A stretch of DNA of 64,000 bases from the NCBI GenBank assembly GCA_937879855.1, contig CALFMO010000005.1:186001-250000 (forward strand). The letters are read 5' to 3'. Below the pieces are notes generated by a model. That model was not told where the DNA came from, did not search any database, and worked only from the letters and a program-made list of their open reading frames with translations. Shown here one piece after another: positions 19,612 to 28,399 of the stretch. Within the stretch, counting starts at the first letter, position 1, and each line of letters opens with the position of its first letter. Source of the stretch: an uncultured Acidobacteriaceae bacterium (GTDB lineage: Bacteria > Acidobacteriota > Terriglobia > Terriglobales > Acidobacteriaceae). The translations under genes were made by a program, and so were the position numbers.

Positions 19612-20003
19612 CGAATCATCCTTTACGCCACAAGCTCCCCATGGTTCCGAGAAACAAATTGCGACTGTGCAGTGTTTCTGATATAGCTCTCCGCTGACCG
19701 CGACTGCACTCAGCGTGCCAGAGTTCCAGCGGAGAAAAAAGGAGGAATTGCGGTCTGAACCCGCTGATGGAGCACGACGTGTTTGTATCCAGCGTCCAGT
19801 TTCGAACGCCAGTGTGCGTGAACGGACAGCATATTCTGCACTCGGTTTGTTCGCTTATTTCGTCGCTGAATAATCCGTCGCATCCAAACTTCGTCAACTC
19901 TATACTTTTCGTCTACCTCATCGGATGTCCTCTTTTTCACGTCTAAATTTATAGACGCGAGAAGAGAGCGACGGTTTGCGAGGGCGGTAACAACCCGAAA
20001 GGC
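19612..20003. other. Divergent intergenic region upstream of the MDR oxidoreductase
   Basis: This 392-base gap separates the leftward duplicated permease from the rightward oxidoreductase. I see no credible gene in it. It contains the palindrome described at 19940-19957 and A/T-richer sequence around 19900-19960, where the oxidoreductase promoter probably lies. Confidence 0.5.
19940..19957. promoter_or_regulatory. Palindrome CGTCTA-N6-TAGACG, candidate operator
   Basis: Six-base arms flank the centre AATTTA, 46 bases before the start codon of the MDR oxidoreductase. Size and position fit a site for a dimeric regulator of the MarR, HxlR or TetR kind. No such regulator gene lies nearby. Confidence 0.45.
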
Positions 20004-20981
20004 ATGCCAATGAAAGCCGCTATCTACACCAGGTACGGGTCGCCGGACGTTGTTCGAATCACGGACGTCGAAAAGCCCCTTGCTAAAGACAACGAAGTTT
20101 TGATCAAGGTTCGTGCCGCTTCCGTCAATCCAATGGATTGGCACATTATGCGAGGGACGCCGTACTTCCTTCGCCTAGTGGCTGGCCTGAGCAAACCCAG
20201 GGACGGGCGCCTTGGCGCGGATGTAGCCGGAGAGGTCGAAGCCGTGGGCAAGAACGTAACTCAGTTCAAACCGGGCGATGAAGTGTTCGGCGTGTGTCGT
20301 GGTGCTTTTGCCGAGTATGCTTGTGCTCCGGAATCAAAAGTGGCAGTGAAGCCGGCGAATGTGACGTTCGAGCAAGCGGCTTCCGCACCGGTAGCAGCAC
20401 TCACGGCATTGCAAGGTCTTCGCGACAAGGGACACATTCAGCCCGGCTACAAGGTCTTGATCAATGGTACGGCAGGAGGTGTGGGTACCTTTACTGTACA
20501 GGTCGCCAAGGCATTCGACGCAGCGGTGACCGGCGTATGCAGTACACGGAATCTGGAAATGGTCCGATCCATCGGCGCGGCTCACGTCATCGATTACACC
20601 CTGGAGGATTTTTCCAAGAATGGGCAACGTTACGACCTGATTTTCGACTGCGTTGGGAACCACTCATTGACGGCATGCAGGCGCGTCTTAAATGCCACGG
20701 GGACCTACATTGGAGTCGGAGGATCAACCGGCCGGTGGATGATAGGAAGTTTCGCCCGCGCGATCACAATGCCCATAATGTCGCGTGTCGCGAGCCAAAA
20801 ACTCGTCATGATCCTGGCAAAACCCAACAGAAACGACCTGACCGTCATTGGCGACCTCATGAATACCGGAAAAGTAAGGCCAGTCATCGACAGGCGCTAC
20901 CGTTTGTCAGAGGTCCCAGACGCTATCCGGTATCTGGAAGAAGGGCACGCCCGAGGAAAAGTAGTCATCATTTTGGCATAA
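20004..20981 (+). CDS. Zinc-independent MDR-family oxidoreductase (quinone-reductase-like)
   Basis: A 325-residue medium-chain dehydrogenase/reductase. The N-terminal GroES-like domain (VRAASVNPMDWHIMRG, then GADVAGEVEAVG) is followed by a Rossmann domain with the NADPH loop NGTAGGVGTFTVQVAKA near residue 153. The structural and catalytic zinc cysteines of alcohol dehydrogenases are missing, pointing to the quinone oxidoreductase branch, which reduces quinones or enones with NADPH. GAAAGG precedes the ATG at 20004; an ATG two codons later is also possible. It appears monocistronic, with a palindrome in its promoter region. Confidence 0.9.
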   Translation: MPMKAAIYTRYGSPDVVRITDVEKPLAKDNEVLIKVRAASVNPMDWHIMRGTPYFLRLVAGLSKPRDGRLGADVAGEVEAVGKNVTQFKPGDEVFGVCRGAFAEYACAPESKVAVKPANVTFEQAASAPVAALTALQGLRDKGHIQPGYKVLINGTAGGVGTFTVQVAKAFDAAVTGVCSTRNLEMVRSIGAAHVIDYTLEDFSKNGQRYDLIFDCVGNHSLTACRRVLNATGTYIGVGGSTGRWMIGSFARAITMPIMSRVASQKLVMILAKPNRNDLTVIGDLMNTGKVRPVIDRRYRLSEVPDAIRYLEEGHARGKVVIILA

Positions 20982-21131
20982 CACCGCCCAGGGGGAACGA
21001 GATCGGGGTATGCGATTATTCTCCGGCCTTTCACTCAGCCGACATGCGGTAGAATGACTGCCATTCGTCTTGCCGGGGCTGGGCTTACCCTCGCCCGCAG
21101 GGTCACAGCTCCGCAATAAGGACTGGTCCCT

Positions 21132-22619
21132 ATGAACGTCCTGTTGCTCTCCATGCCCGACTCCTTCGAACACATGCCACCAGTAGCAATACGCATGCCC
21201 AACGGTGCGCTCACGTCGCTAGCGGGAAACGTCGATCCGCAGCATCGCGTGGCAGTCGCTGACTTGATCCTGGTTCATCGTCAAGTTCGCGAGACTGTCA
21301 ACCGCCTCGTGCGCGAACTCGAGCCGGAAGTCGTTGGACTATCAATCATGACCTTTCAGCGTCGAACCGCGGGGCGCATCATCGAGTTGGTCCGCGGGTT
21401 GCGTCCGAACGTGAAGATCGTGGTGGGGGGGTACGATCCTAGCCTTGCTCCCGAGGCCTATGAGGATATGGGAGTCGACTACCTAGTGCGCAGCGAGGGC
21501 GAAGTTACTTTTCGTGAGTTGTTGCGTGCGATCGAGCAGGGCTCCGGGTTGGATCACATCTGTGGACTCTCTTATCGCAACGGCGAAAACTGGGTGCATA
21601 ATCCTGCGCGGCCCCCGCATCGCCTGGAGGACAGCGAAATTCGCCCGCCGAACCGCGATGCGCGTGTGCTGAAGGGATACACATTACTGGGCCGCCAAGT
21701 CGATGTAATCGAGACTTCGCGGGGATGCACTTACGACTGCAGCTTCTGTTCCATCATCGAGATGCGCGGTCGCAACTTTTTTACCTACTCTTTCGACCGC
21801 GTGTTAGCCGATATTCGTGACGCCCGCGATCACGGGGCTCGAACTATTTTCCTCGTCGACGACAACATTACCCTGAACGTGCGGCGCTTCGAGGCACTTT
21901 GCGAAGCCATCATTGCCGCCGGACTGCACAAGCTTGATTACTTTGTGCAGGCTATGACATCCGCGATCGCCAACCACGGCGAAACCCTCGCCCCACTGAT
22001 GCGGCGGGCTGGTTTCCGCTATGTCTTTCTCGGAATCGAGAACATCATGGAAGGCGATCTGGAATTTCTTCGAGCATCGGCGAAAAATACGGAGCGCACG
22101 AACGGCCAAAACACCGGCAACGCTACTCTCAAAGCCATCGATTACCTGCATCGCAACCAAATGTTTGTGGTCGGCGGATTAATCGTCGGCAGCCCCGGTG
22201 ACACGCGCGAGTCGATCGACGCCAATCTCGAATTTGCCCGCCGGTATGTCGACTGGCCCTACATTCAGCATCCAACGCCGTATCCACGCACGCCGATGAC
22301 GAAAGATTTCCGCGATCAGGGGCTTATCATCAATGAACGACTCGAAGAATACGACGGCACCACCGCCGTAGTTCGCACCCAGCACCTGCCTGCGGAAGAG
22401 ATTGAATTTCTGCGCTGGAGAGCGGAGCGCTGGATGAAAGTGCATCACATCCCTGCCGCACTAAGGCACGACCCGGGATTCGTTCTGTTCCGAGGCTGGA
22501 AGATGTTGTTCCATACTTTTCGCGGAAGTTCGCTACGCTCCGTGCTGGGACTGGAAAGCGAGAGGAAAGTCTTCGAACGCTATCGATCAATCCGGCGAGC
22601 GGAGCGGGAATATGTTTGA
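21132..22619 (+). CDS. B12-binding-domain radical SAM protein, function unknown
   Basis: A 495-residue protein. An N-terminal Rossmann-like B12-binding-type domain (MNVLLLSMPDS to about 130, with VGLSIMTF and VGGYDPSLAPE) precedes a radical SAM barrel whose cluster motif is CTYDCSFC near residue 200; GGLIVGSPGDTRES, LGIENI and FLVDDNI are further family motifs. The canonical DxHxxG cobalamin ligand is not evident, so cobalamin binding is uncertain. Relatives include methyltransferases and cyclases acting on lipids, hopanoids and tetrapyrroles, but I cannot name the substrate. It stands alone: the upstream gene is a separate oxidoreductase and the downstream unit is convergent. AAGGA lies about 10 bases before the ATG. 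Confidence 0.88.
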   Translation: MNVLLLSMPDSFEHMPPVAIRMPNGALTSLAGNVDPQHRVAVADLILVHRQVRETVNRLVRELEPEVVGLSIMTFQRRTAGRIIELVRGLRPNVKIVVGGYDPSLAPEAYEDMGVDYLVRSEGEVTFRELLRAIEQGSGLDHICGLSYRNGENWVHNPARPPHRLEDSEIRPPNRDARVLKGYTLLGRQVDVIETSRGCTYDCSFCSIIEMRGRNFFTYSFDRVLADIRDARDHGARTIFLVDDNITLNVRRFEALCEAIIAAGLHKLDYFVQAMTSAIANHGETLAPLMRRAGFRYVFLGIENIMEGDLEFLRASAKNTERTNGQNTGNATLKAIDYLHRNQMFVVGGLIVGSPGDTRESIDANLEFARRYVDWPYIQHPTPYPRTPMTKDFRDQGLIINERLEEYDGTTAVVRTQHLPAEEIEFLRWRAERWMKVHHIPAALRHDPGFVLFRGWKMLFHTFRGSSLRSVLGLESERKVFERYRSIRRAEREYV

Positions 22620-22802
22620 AGCTACTCTCTCAAACCGGTGTTGAATTGCGCACTATTTTCTTGACCGGCTTGGTCAGCGAATATGACCTTGAGCGTTTTT
22701 AATCCAATGCAATATGCGCGATCCGCGCCTTCTGCAGCTTGAGATGAAGGTGAAGTTCTGGCTGCACCTCGGTCGGACCACCGAGTGGCGAACCCCCATC
22801 TT

Positions 22803-23237
22803 TCAGCCGAGCTTGACTGCTACTCCGTTGAATCCAGCTGCGAATACATTGTTGCCAATCTGCGTGATCATTGCATCACGGTCCACGCCCACCACTTCGA
22901 AATCGGCCCACCATTCCGCAAATGTCCGGTTACGATCGGTGACCCGATGCAGTCGCACTCCTGCGATGTAGTCACGAACAGGAAGCGTGCCTCCGATAAT
23001 TTCATAGGTGAACACGTAGTTCCTGTCATCCAGACAAAGCAGGCGCTCCCGCACAAAGCCTTCTCCGAGTGTCAAGACCCGCACGCATCCGACCTGGTCG
23101 CTGGGGCAGTCGCCCTCGATGACACTTTTCTTGATGCCGGGATGATAAGAAGGCATGTCGTTGAAGTCGCGCATGATCCCCCACACTTTTTCGATGGGCG
23201 CATCAATCACATGACTGATGTAAACGGTGTTAGGCAT
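22803..23237 (-). CDS. SRPBCC-family (START-like) protein
   Basis: A 144-residue protein of the START/polyketide-cyclase-like fold: it begins with the typical strand and helix (VYISHVIDAPIEKVWGIMRDF near residues 5-25), then an eight-strand pattern and a long C-terminal helix. Such proteins bind hydrophobic ligands or act as cyclases. The start at 23237 has AGAGG six bases upstream; the longer reading frame above it overlaps the neighbouring gene. It lies 14 bases after the PEP-hydrolase-like gene on the same strand and is probably the last gene of a three-gene unit. Confidence 0.85.
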   Translation of the reverse strand: MPNTVYISHVIDAPIEKVWGIMRDFNDMPSYHPGIKKSVIEGDCPSDQVGCVRVLTLGEGFVRERLLCLDDRNYVFTYEIIGGTLPVRDYIAGVRLHRVTDRNRTFAEWWADFEVVGVDRDAMITQIGNNVFAAGFNGVAVKLG

Positions 23238-23251
23238 ATGGATCCTCTGAC

Positions 23252-24082
23252 TCAAAAAGTGATTCGCTTGAAGTCCTGCACTTGGCCGGTTATGCCTTTT
23301 TCGGTGGGCAGCCGTTCCATCGAACTCGCACCGTAAAAACCGTGACAGTGGCGAGTCTCTCTTAGCACCCGAGCCGCATCCGAGGGCTCGGCGATCGGGC
23401 CGCCGTGGCAGAGGACAATCATATTGCTGCGCACGTCGAGCGCCGACTGGGCGATGGCATCGATCCGTTCGACGCATTTGTCCAGCGTAAGAGCCGTTTC
23501 CGCGCCGATCGTCCCACCCGTGGTCAGCCCCAAGTGGGCCACGATGATATCGGCGCCGGCCCGCGCCATGGCCTCCGCTTGCTGCGGATCGAAGACGTAA
23601 GGTGTAGTCAAAAGATCTTTGTCGTGGGCGAGTCGGATCATCGCGACCTCCAGGGCGTAACCCATCCCAGTCTCTTCCAGGTTCTGGCGAAAGACGCCAT
23701 CGATCAACCCCACCGTTGGAAAATTCTGCACGCCCGAAAAACCGGCTGCGGCAAGGTCATTCAGAAAAACGTCAAAGATGCAGAAAGGGTCTGTTCCGTT
23801 CACGCCGGCGAGCACAGGCGTTTTCTTGACGACGGGCAAAACCTCTTTGGCCATCTCCATCACGATGTCATTAGCATTCCCGTAGGCTAACAAGCCAGAC
23901 AGCGAGCCTCGGCCCGCCATTCGGTAGCGGCCAGAGTTGTAGATCACAATCAGGTCGATCCCGCCCGCTTCCTCGCACTTCGCGGACAGTCCTGTTCCCG
24001 CGCCACCGCCGACGATGGGCTGGCGCTCTCGCACCATCCGTCGGAATTTCGCCAGCAGTTCCTCGCGTGAAAAACGGGGCAT
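23252..24082 (-). CDS. Phosphoenolpyruvate-hydrolase-like TIM-barrel protein
   Basis: A 276-residue protein matching the family annotated as phosphoenolpyruvate hydrolase-like TIM barrels. Conserved elements include GGGAGTGLSAK near residue 25, IYNSGRYRMAGRGS, LAGVNGTDPF, GVQNFPTVGLIDG and VAHLGLTTGGTIGA. The reaction of this family is not firmly established. In plant Tm-1 proteins a TIM-barrel domain of this type is fused to the domain encoded by the adjacent upstream gene, so the two products very likely act together. The gap to that gene is 26 bases. Confidence 0.9.
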   Translation of the reverse strand: MPRFSREELLAKFRRMVRERQPIVGGGAGTGLSAKCEEAGGIDLIVIYNSGRYRMAGRGSLSGLLAYGNANDIVMEMAKEVLPVVKKTPVLAGVNGTDPFCIFDVFLNDLAAAGFSGVQNFPTVGLIDGVFRQNLEETGMGYALEVAMIRLAHDKDLLTTPYVFDPQQAEAMARAGADIIVAHLGLTTGGTIGAETALTLDKCVERIDAIAQSALDVRSNMIVLCHGGPIAEPSDAARVLRETRHCHGFYGASSMERLPTEKGITGQVQDFKRITF

Positions 24083-24108
24083 GAATCACTTTCCTCGACG
24101 CGCGACGG

Positions 24109-25350
24109 TCATCGATTAACAACCTTCAAGAACTCTTCCACCGCCGCTTTTGCAAACTGCGGATCGTTGATGTGATAGGGCAAACGCAACAGCTTCCTCC
24201 GCGCAGTCTGCCGGAGCTCCGTTGCCAACGTTTCGAACAGTGCCTCGTCTGCAGCGGGATCCCAGAATGGCTGGCCGGGCGCGTCCAGCGCAGAGACTCC
24301 TCCCATCGGCAGCAGAAATCTCACTTCGCCTTCGCACTGGTTAAGCCTCCCCGCAATCCAACGGCCTTGACGAATGTTTTCCTCGACCGTTGTTCGCATC
24401 AAGGTGATCTGCGGATTATGAGGATACAACTTGCGCCCGCGATATTGCTGCGGCACGCTCTCGGGAGCTCCAAAATTTACCATGTCGAGCGCGCCACAGG
24501 CCCCTAGATACGGAGCATGGCTGCGGGCCACCGCGCCAAAACGGTCTTCGGTGCACGCGAGCACGCCCCCAAAAAGGTAATCGCAAACTTCGGTTGTGGT
24601 GATGTCGAGCACGCCACAGATGTGGCCATCATCCAACAGTTTCTCCATTGACTGTCCACCGGTACCGGTAGCGTGGAACACCAGGCACTCGAAGCGAGCT
24701 CCGAGCAGCCCGACCATTTGTTGTACGCACGGTGTCGTCACCCCAAACATCGTGAGGCCCAGCGCAGGGAGCTCGTGTTCCGGTTGCGGCAGCGTGTGCA
24801 GCATCATGCCGGCGAGTGCATGTGCGGCATTGCCCAGCACACGCCGCGAAATCCGATTCAGCCCAGCTACGTCGGTGACGGAGTAGACCATTGTGATATC
24901 CGAAGTCCCCACGTAGCCCGACACGTTCCCCGAGGCCATCGTCGACACCATGACCTTCGGTACTCCGATCGGCAGCGCGCGCATGCCACGCGTAATCATG
25001 GCGGTGCCTCCTGAGCCGCCGACGCCCAGCATTGCGCTGACTTCGTCCTGCGCCTTCACAAAGCTCTCAAACGCTTGCGTCATGGCCGCAATGGCGCTAC
25101 CTCGGTCGCCGGAGAAGACAGCGGTCTCTCCCTGCCGATGATGCGCGGCAATCTGAGTTGCGGATACATGCTTGCGAAAGGGCGGTAAGTGTATATCGTG
25201 GCTTGATGCGGGATTTTTGGTTGACAGGTCGGCAAGCGTAACGGGTATTCCCGCTGCTTCGAGCAATCCACAAACATATTCAGCTTCGTCAAGCTTTGTG
25301 TCGAGTGTTGCCACCACCCAGGCTCGCTTTTGCATTGACATCAGATCCAC
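24109..25350 (-). CDS. Tm-1-like ATP-binding protein (UPF0261 family)
   Basis: A 413-residue protein of the UPF0261/Tm-1-like family. It opens with a Rossmann-like strand (WVVATLDTKLDEAEYV), then GVGGSGGTAMITRGMRALPIG near residue 110, MVSTMASGNVSGYVG and VYSVTDVAGLNRIS, and ends with a second domain containing FLLPMGGVSALDAPGQPFWDP. The plant homologue Tm-1 binds ATP and inhibits tobamovirus replication; the bacterial function is unknown. The frame begins at GTG 25350, but ATGs at 25341 and 25335 are equally plausible. It heads a leftward unit with the TIM-barrel and SRPBCC genes. Confidence 0.9.
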   Translation of the reverse strand: MDLMSMQKRAWVVATLDTKLDEAEYVCGLLEAAGIPVTLADLSTKNPASSHDIHLPPFRKHVSATQIAAHHRQGETAVFSGDRGSAIAAMTQAFESFVKAQDEVSAMLGVGGSGGTAMITRGMRALPIGVPKVMVSTMASGNVSGYVGTSDITMVYSVTDVAGLNRISRRVLGNAAHALAGMMLHTLPQPEHELPALGLTMFGVTTPCVQQMVGLLGARFECLVFHATGTGGQSMEKLLDDGHICGVLDITTTEVCDYLFGGVLACTEDRFGAVARSHAPYLGACGALDMVNFGAPESVPQQYRGRKLYPHNPQITLMRTTVEENIRQGRWIAGRLNQCEGEVRFLLPMGGVSALDAPGQPFWDPAADEALFETLATELRQTARRKLLRLPYHINDPQFAKAAVEEFLKVVNR

Positions 25351-25634
25351 ACCGCTGCAGGTGAAATTAAAGCTTGGACTAACTCAGCAGAAAGCCCACC
25401 GAGACTTTCGGATTTGTGATCCCAAGGAACAGAATTATATCTGCGTTCAGACCGCTCCAGTTGGCTGCAAAGTAGGGCACTCAAAACCCATTCGACAGGG
25501 CAACAAGTTGCATGATTTCTTGGGTGCCGACTCGGTCATGGAAGTAGAATTCCAAAGGCAGGCATTGAAAAAGGTACGCGCCTGTTGCCCGGGGCAGGTT
25601 TCGCGTACAAGAAAAGAAGGAGCAAAACGGTCTA

Positions 25635-26102
25635 ATGCAGGAGATTACTCTGAAGGTGAACGGTAAGCGGCACGTCCTGAAGATTGATCCCGAAACACCT
25701 CTGCTATTTGTTCTGAACGACGAGCTTGGCTTGTGCGGGCCCCGATTTGGGTGCGGCATGGCTCAGTGCGGAGCCTGCACCGTAATCATGCGCGGCCAGG
25801 TTGTGCGTTCGTGTGTCATGCCCGTAAGCGCTGTGGGCCAAGACGAAGTCACGACGCTGGAAGGGCTGGGCACGCTTGAGCAGCCGCATCCAATTCAGCA
25901 AGCCTTTATTGAGGAAGGCGCGGCCCAATGCGGGTTTTGCCTAAGCGGAGTAATCCTGACGGCGAAGGCCACACTCGACGCAAATCCGGATGCTTCTGAT
26001 CAGGAAATTCGTGATGCGCTGGGCGGCGTTTTGTGCCGCTGTTTCGTGCACTCACGCATGTTGCGGGCTATTCGAAAATATGCCGAGACACGACGCGCAT
26101 GA
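25635..26102 (+). CDS. [2Fe-2S] subunit of a molybdenum hydroxylase (IorA/CoxS type)
   Basis: A 155-residue electron-transfer subunit. The plant-type ferredoxin centre is visible as LCGPRFGCGMAQCGACTV (residues 34-51) with a following RSC, and the second centre as QCGFCLSG near 98 and LCRCFVH near 134. It passes electrons from the molybdopterin subunit to the haem protein encoded downstream. AAGGAG lies about 12 bases before the ATG. The stop overlaps the next start (ATGA), so the subunits are translationally coupled. Confidence 0.94.
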   Translation: MQEITLKVNGKRHVLKIDPETPLLFVLNDELGLCGPRFGCGMAQCGACTVIMRGQVVRSCVMPVSAVGQDEVTTLEGLGTLEQPHPIQQAFIEEGAAQCGFCLSGVILTAKATLDANPDASDQEIRDALGGVLCRCFVHSRMLRAIRKYAETRRA

Positions 26103-28399
26103 CCCAGTCTCGCCGGCAATTTCTGAAAAGCTCTGGTGCCCTGATTATCAGTTTTAGCGCCGCGCCATGGAATGCGCTCTCCGCTCAGGATCAAGGTCAG
26201 TTCGGCACTCATCCCTCGCACATCGATCCGGGGAAGCTCGATTCGTGGTTAGCCGTCGGCTCCGACGGAGTCGCCACGGCCTACACCGGGAAATGCGATT
26301 TCGGGCAGGGCATTTTTACCGCTCAATCGCAACTCGTCGCAGAAGAACTGTGCGTTCCGCTTGCCCGGGTCAAACTCATCCAGTGCGACACGTCGATCAC
26401 TCCCGATCAGGGAACCACATCGGGAAGCCAATCGACTCCGACCAACTTCAATTCGCAAAGTCTGGCACTTGCCGCAGCTACCGCTCGCGAAGCATTGTTG
26501 AATCTCGCTGCCAAGAAATTGGTCGAACCCGCCGAGCAGCTCACCGTAGCGAATGGCGTCATCACCGGAAAGACCGGACGCGCCGTCAAATACGAGGAGC
26601 TTATTGGAAACCGGCATTTCAACCTCTCGCTGAGCCCCACCGCGAAGCGGCGATCGGTTGCGGCTTGGACGGTGCTTGGGAAACCAGTCCCGTCGCTCGA
26701 CAGGCCCGCCCTGATGACGGGGCAGTTCGAGTTCGTTCACAACATCCGAGTTCCTGGAATGTTGCACGGCCGTGTGGTGCGGCCTCCTGAGATGGGAGCG
26801 ACGCTCGCCCATGTAGACGATCAATCAGTACGGAACGTTCGAGGTCTGGTGAAGGTCGTCGTCCGCAAGGATTTCGTTGGCGTCGTCGCAGAAACGCAAT
26901 ATGCGGCCGCAGTTGCGGCGTGCCAGTTGGCGGTTCAGTGGAATCCCGGACCGGAACTCCCACCGCAGCAGAACTTCTTCGACTATCTCCAGAAGCAGCC
27001 CTCACGCGACGTTCTCGGTGTTGACTCCGGGGACGTTGACGCTCAGCTTTCATCAGTGGGCAGCGTCATCCGCGCAAAGTACACGTACCCCTACCAGATG
27101 CACGGATCAGTAGGCACATCGTGCGCGGTAGCCGATGTCAAGGCCGACAGTGCCACGGTCTGGTCGGCGACACAATCTGCTTATCCAACACGGAGCATCA
27201 TTGCAAAGCTCTTGAACATGCCCCTCGATAAAATACGCGTGATCTTTGTGCGAGGATCGGGTTGCTACGGATTGAATGGCGCTGACGCCGTGTCCTTTGA
27301 CGCGGCAATCCTTTCGCAGGCCGTAGGGAAACCAGTCCGCCTGCAGTTCTCCCGCCAGGACGAAATGATGTGGGAAAACTTGGGCGCCGCCTGTGTGGTG
27401 GAGCATCGGGCTCGCCTTACAAAAGATGGAATCGCCGCGTGGGACCGCGAGGATTGGGTTGCCTCTCGCGGCAGTCGACCCGGCTACAATCAGCCGGGGA
27501 ATGTCATAACCGGGATGCTCTTAGGTTATGACCCTGAGCCGATTGAGCCACGCTCGGCCAAGGCGCCTGCGGGCAAGTTACGCAACGGAAGCAATATTGT
27601 GCCCTCGTACTTCGCTGGGTGTGTAGGCGGCAGCTGTCAGGGTGATGGAACCATCCGGAGTGAAAGGGCTCTGACGCACTCGGTGCGTTCGCCATTCTTC
27701 ACCGGGCCGCTCCGCTCACCGCTGCGAATCCAAAATACCTTCGCCAACGAATGCTTCATGGACGAACTGTGCAAGCTCGCCAAGGCGGATCCTGTGGCTT
27801 TCAGGCTGCAACATTTGAAGAATTCACGAGTCATCGGAGTTCTGAAGGCCGCCGCGAGTGCGTCGAACTGGCAGGCCCGCCCTTCGCCGAGAACGGACAC
27901 TTCTCGTGCGCAAACCGTGACTGGACGCGGTATCGCCTGCGTTGCGTACGAAGGAGACAACGGCTACGCCGCTCTGGTCGCGGAGGTCGAAGTGGATTTG
28001 CAGACGGGAACGGTGCGGCCGAAGCGCTTCGTAGCAGCGTTAGACTGCGGGCCGATCTCGAACCCGGATGGTCTGCGAAATCAGACTGAGGGCGGGATCC
28101 TGCAGGGCATGAGCCGGGCTCTGGTGGAAGAAGTTATTTGGGACAAGAAACGCATCACCTCAGTGGATTGGGAAACGTACAGCAGTCTGTATCTTGATTA
28201 CGAGATGCCCGCCGTGGAGACGGTTTTTGTGACGCCGACCGATGTACCCGCAACTGGCGCAGGCGAGACGGCAATTACACTCGTTCCCGCTGTGATCGGA
28301 AACGCTATCTTTGATGCCACGGGTGTTCGCCTCAGGGATTTGCCGTTTACTCCCGCACGAGTAAAAGCTGCACTTGTTGAGGTAGAGCACAGGGCGTGA
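26099..28399 (+). CDS. Molybdopterin-binding aldehyde/isoquinoline-oxidoreductase-type large subunit (IorB)
   Basis: A 766-residue large subunit of the xanthine dehydrogenase superfamily. It begins with a Tat signal (SRRQFLKSSGALI...), so the enzyme is assembled in the cytoplasm and exported. The FGQGIFT loop, the GCYGLNGADAV region and the catalytic Glu in GAGETAI are present. The order small FeS subunit, large subunit with Tat signal, cytochrome c, with no FAD subunit, is that of IorAB-type hydroxylases, which oxidise aldehydes or N-heterocycles. The substrate cannot be deduced. The start is the ATG at 26099 overlapping the upstream stop; the longer frame from 26033 is inside the upstream gene. 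Confidence 0.93.
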   Translation: MTQSRRQFLKSSGALIISFSAAPWNALSAQDQGQFGTHPSHIDPGKLDSWLAVGSDGVATAYTGKCDFGQGIFTAQSQLVAEELCVPLARVKLIQCDTSITPDQGTTSGSQSTPTNFNSQSLALAAATAREALLNLAAKKLVEPAEQLTVANGVITGKTGRAVKYEELIGNRHFNLSLSPTAKRRSVAAWTVLGKPVPSLDRPALMTGQFEFVHNIRVPGMLHGRVVRPPEMGATLAHVDDQSVRNVRGLVKVVVRKDFVGVVAETQYAAAVAACQLAVQWNPGPELPPQQNFFDYLQKQPSRDVLGVDSGDVDAQLSSVGSVIRAKYTYPYQMHGSVGTSCAVADVKADSATVWSATQSAYPTRSIIAKLLNMPLDKIRVIFVRGSGCYGLNGADAVSFDAAILSQAVGKPVRLQFSRQDEMMWENLGAACVVEHRARLTKDGIAAWDREDWVASRGSRPGYNQPGNVITGMLLGYDPEPIEPRSAKAPAGKLRNGSNIVPSYFAGCVGGSCQGDGTIRSERALTHSVRSPFFTGPLRSPLRIQNTFANECFMDELCKLAKADPVAFRLQHLKNSRVIGVLKAAASASNWQARPSPRTDTSRAQTVTGRGIACVAYEGDNGYAALVAEVEVDLQTGTVRPKRFVAALDCGPISNPDGLRNQTEGGILQGMSRALVEEVIWDKKRITSVDWETYSSLYLDYEMPAVETVFVTPTDVPATGAGETAITLVPAVIGNAIFDATGVRLRDLPFTPARVKAALVEVEHRA

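Noticed and set aside
21000..21131. Possible cobalamin riboswitch before the radical SAM gene
   Set aside because: The 150-base leader is GC-rich but I could not find a B12-box-like sequence, and the space is too short for a full aptamer plus promoter.
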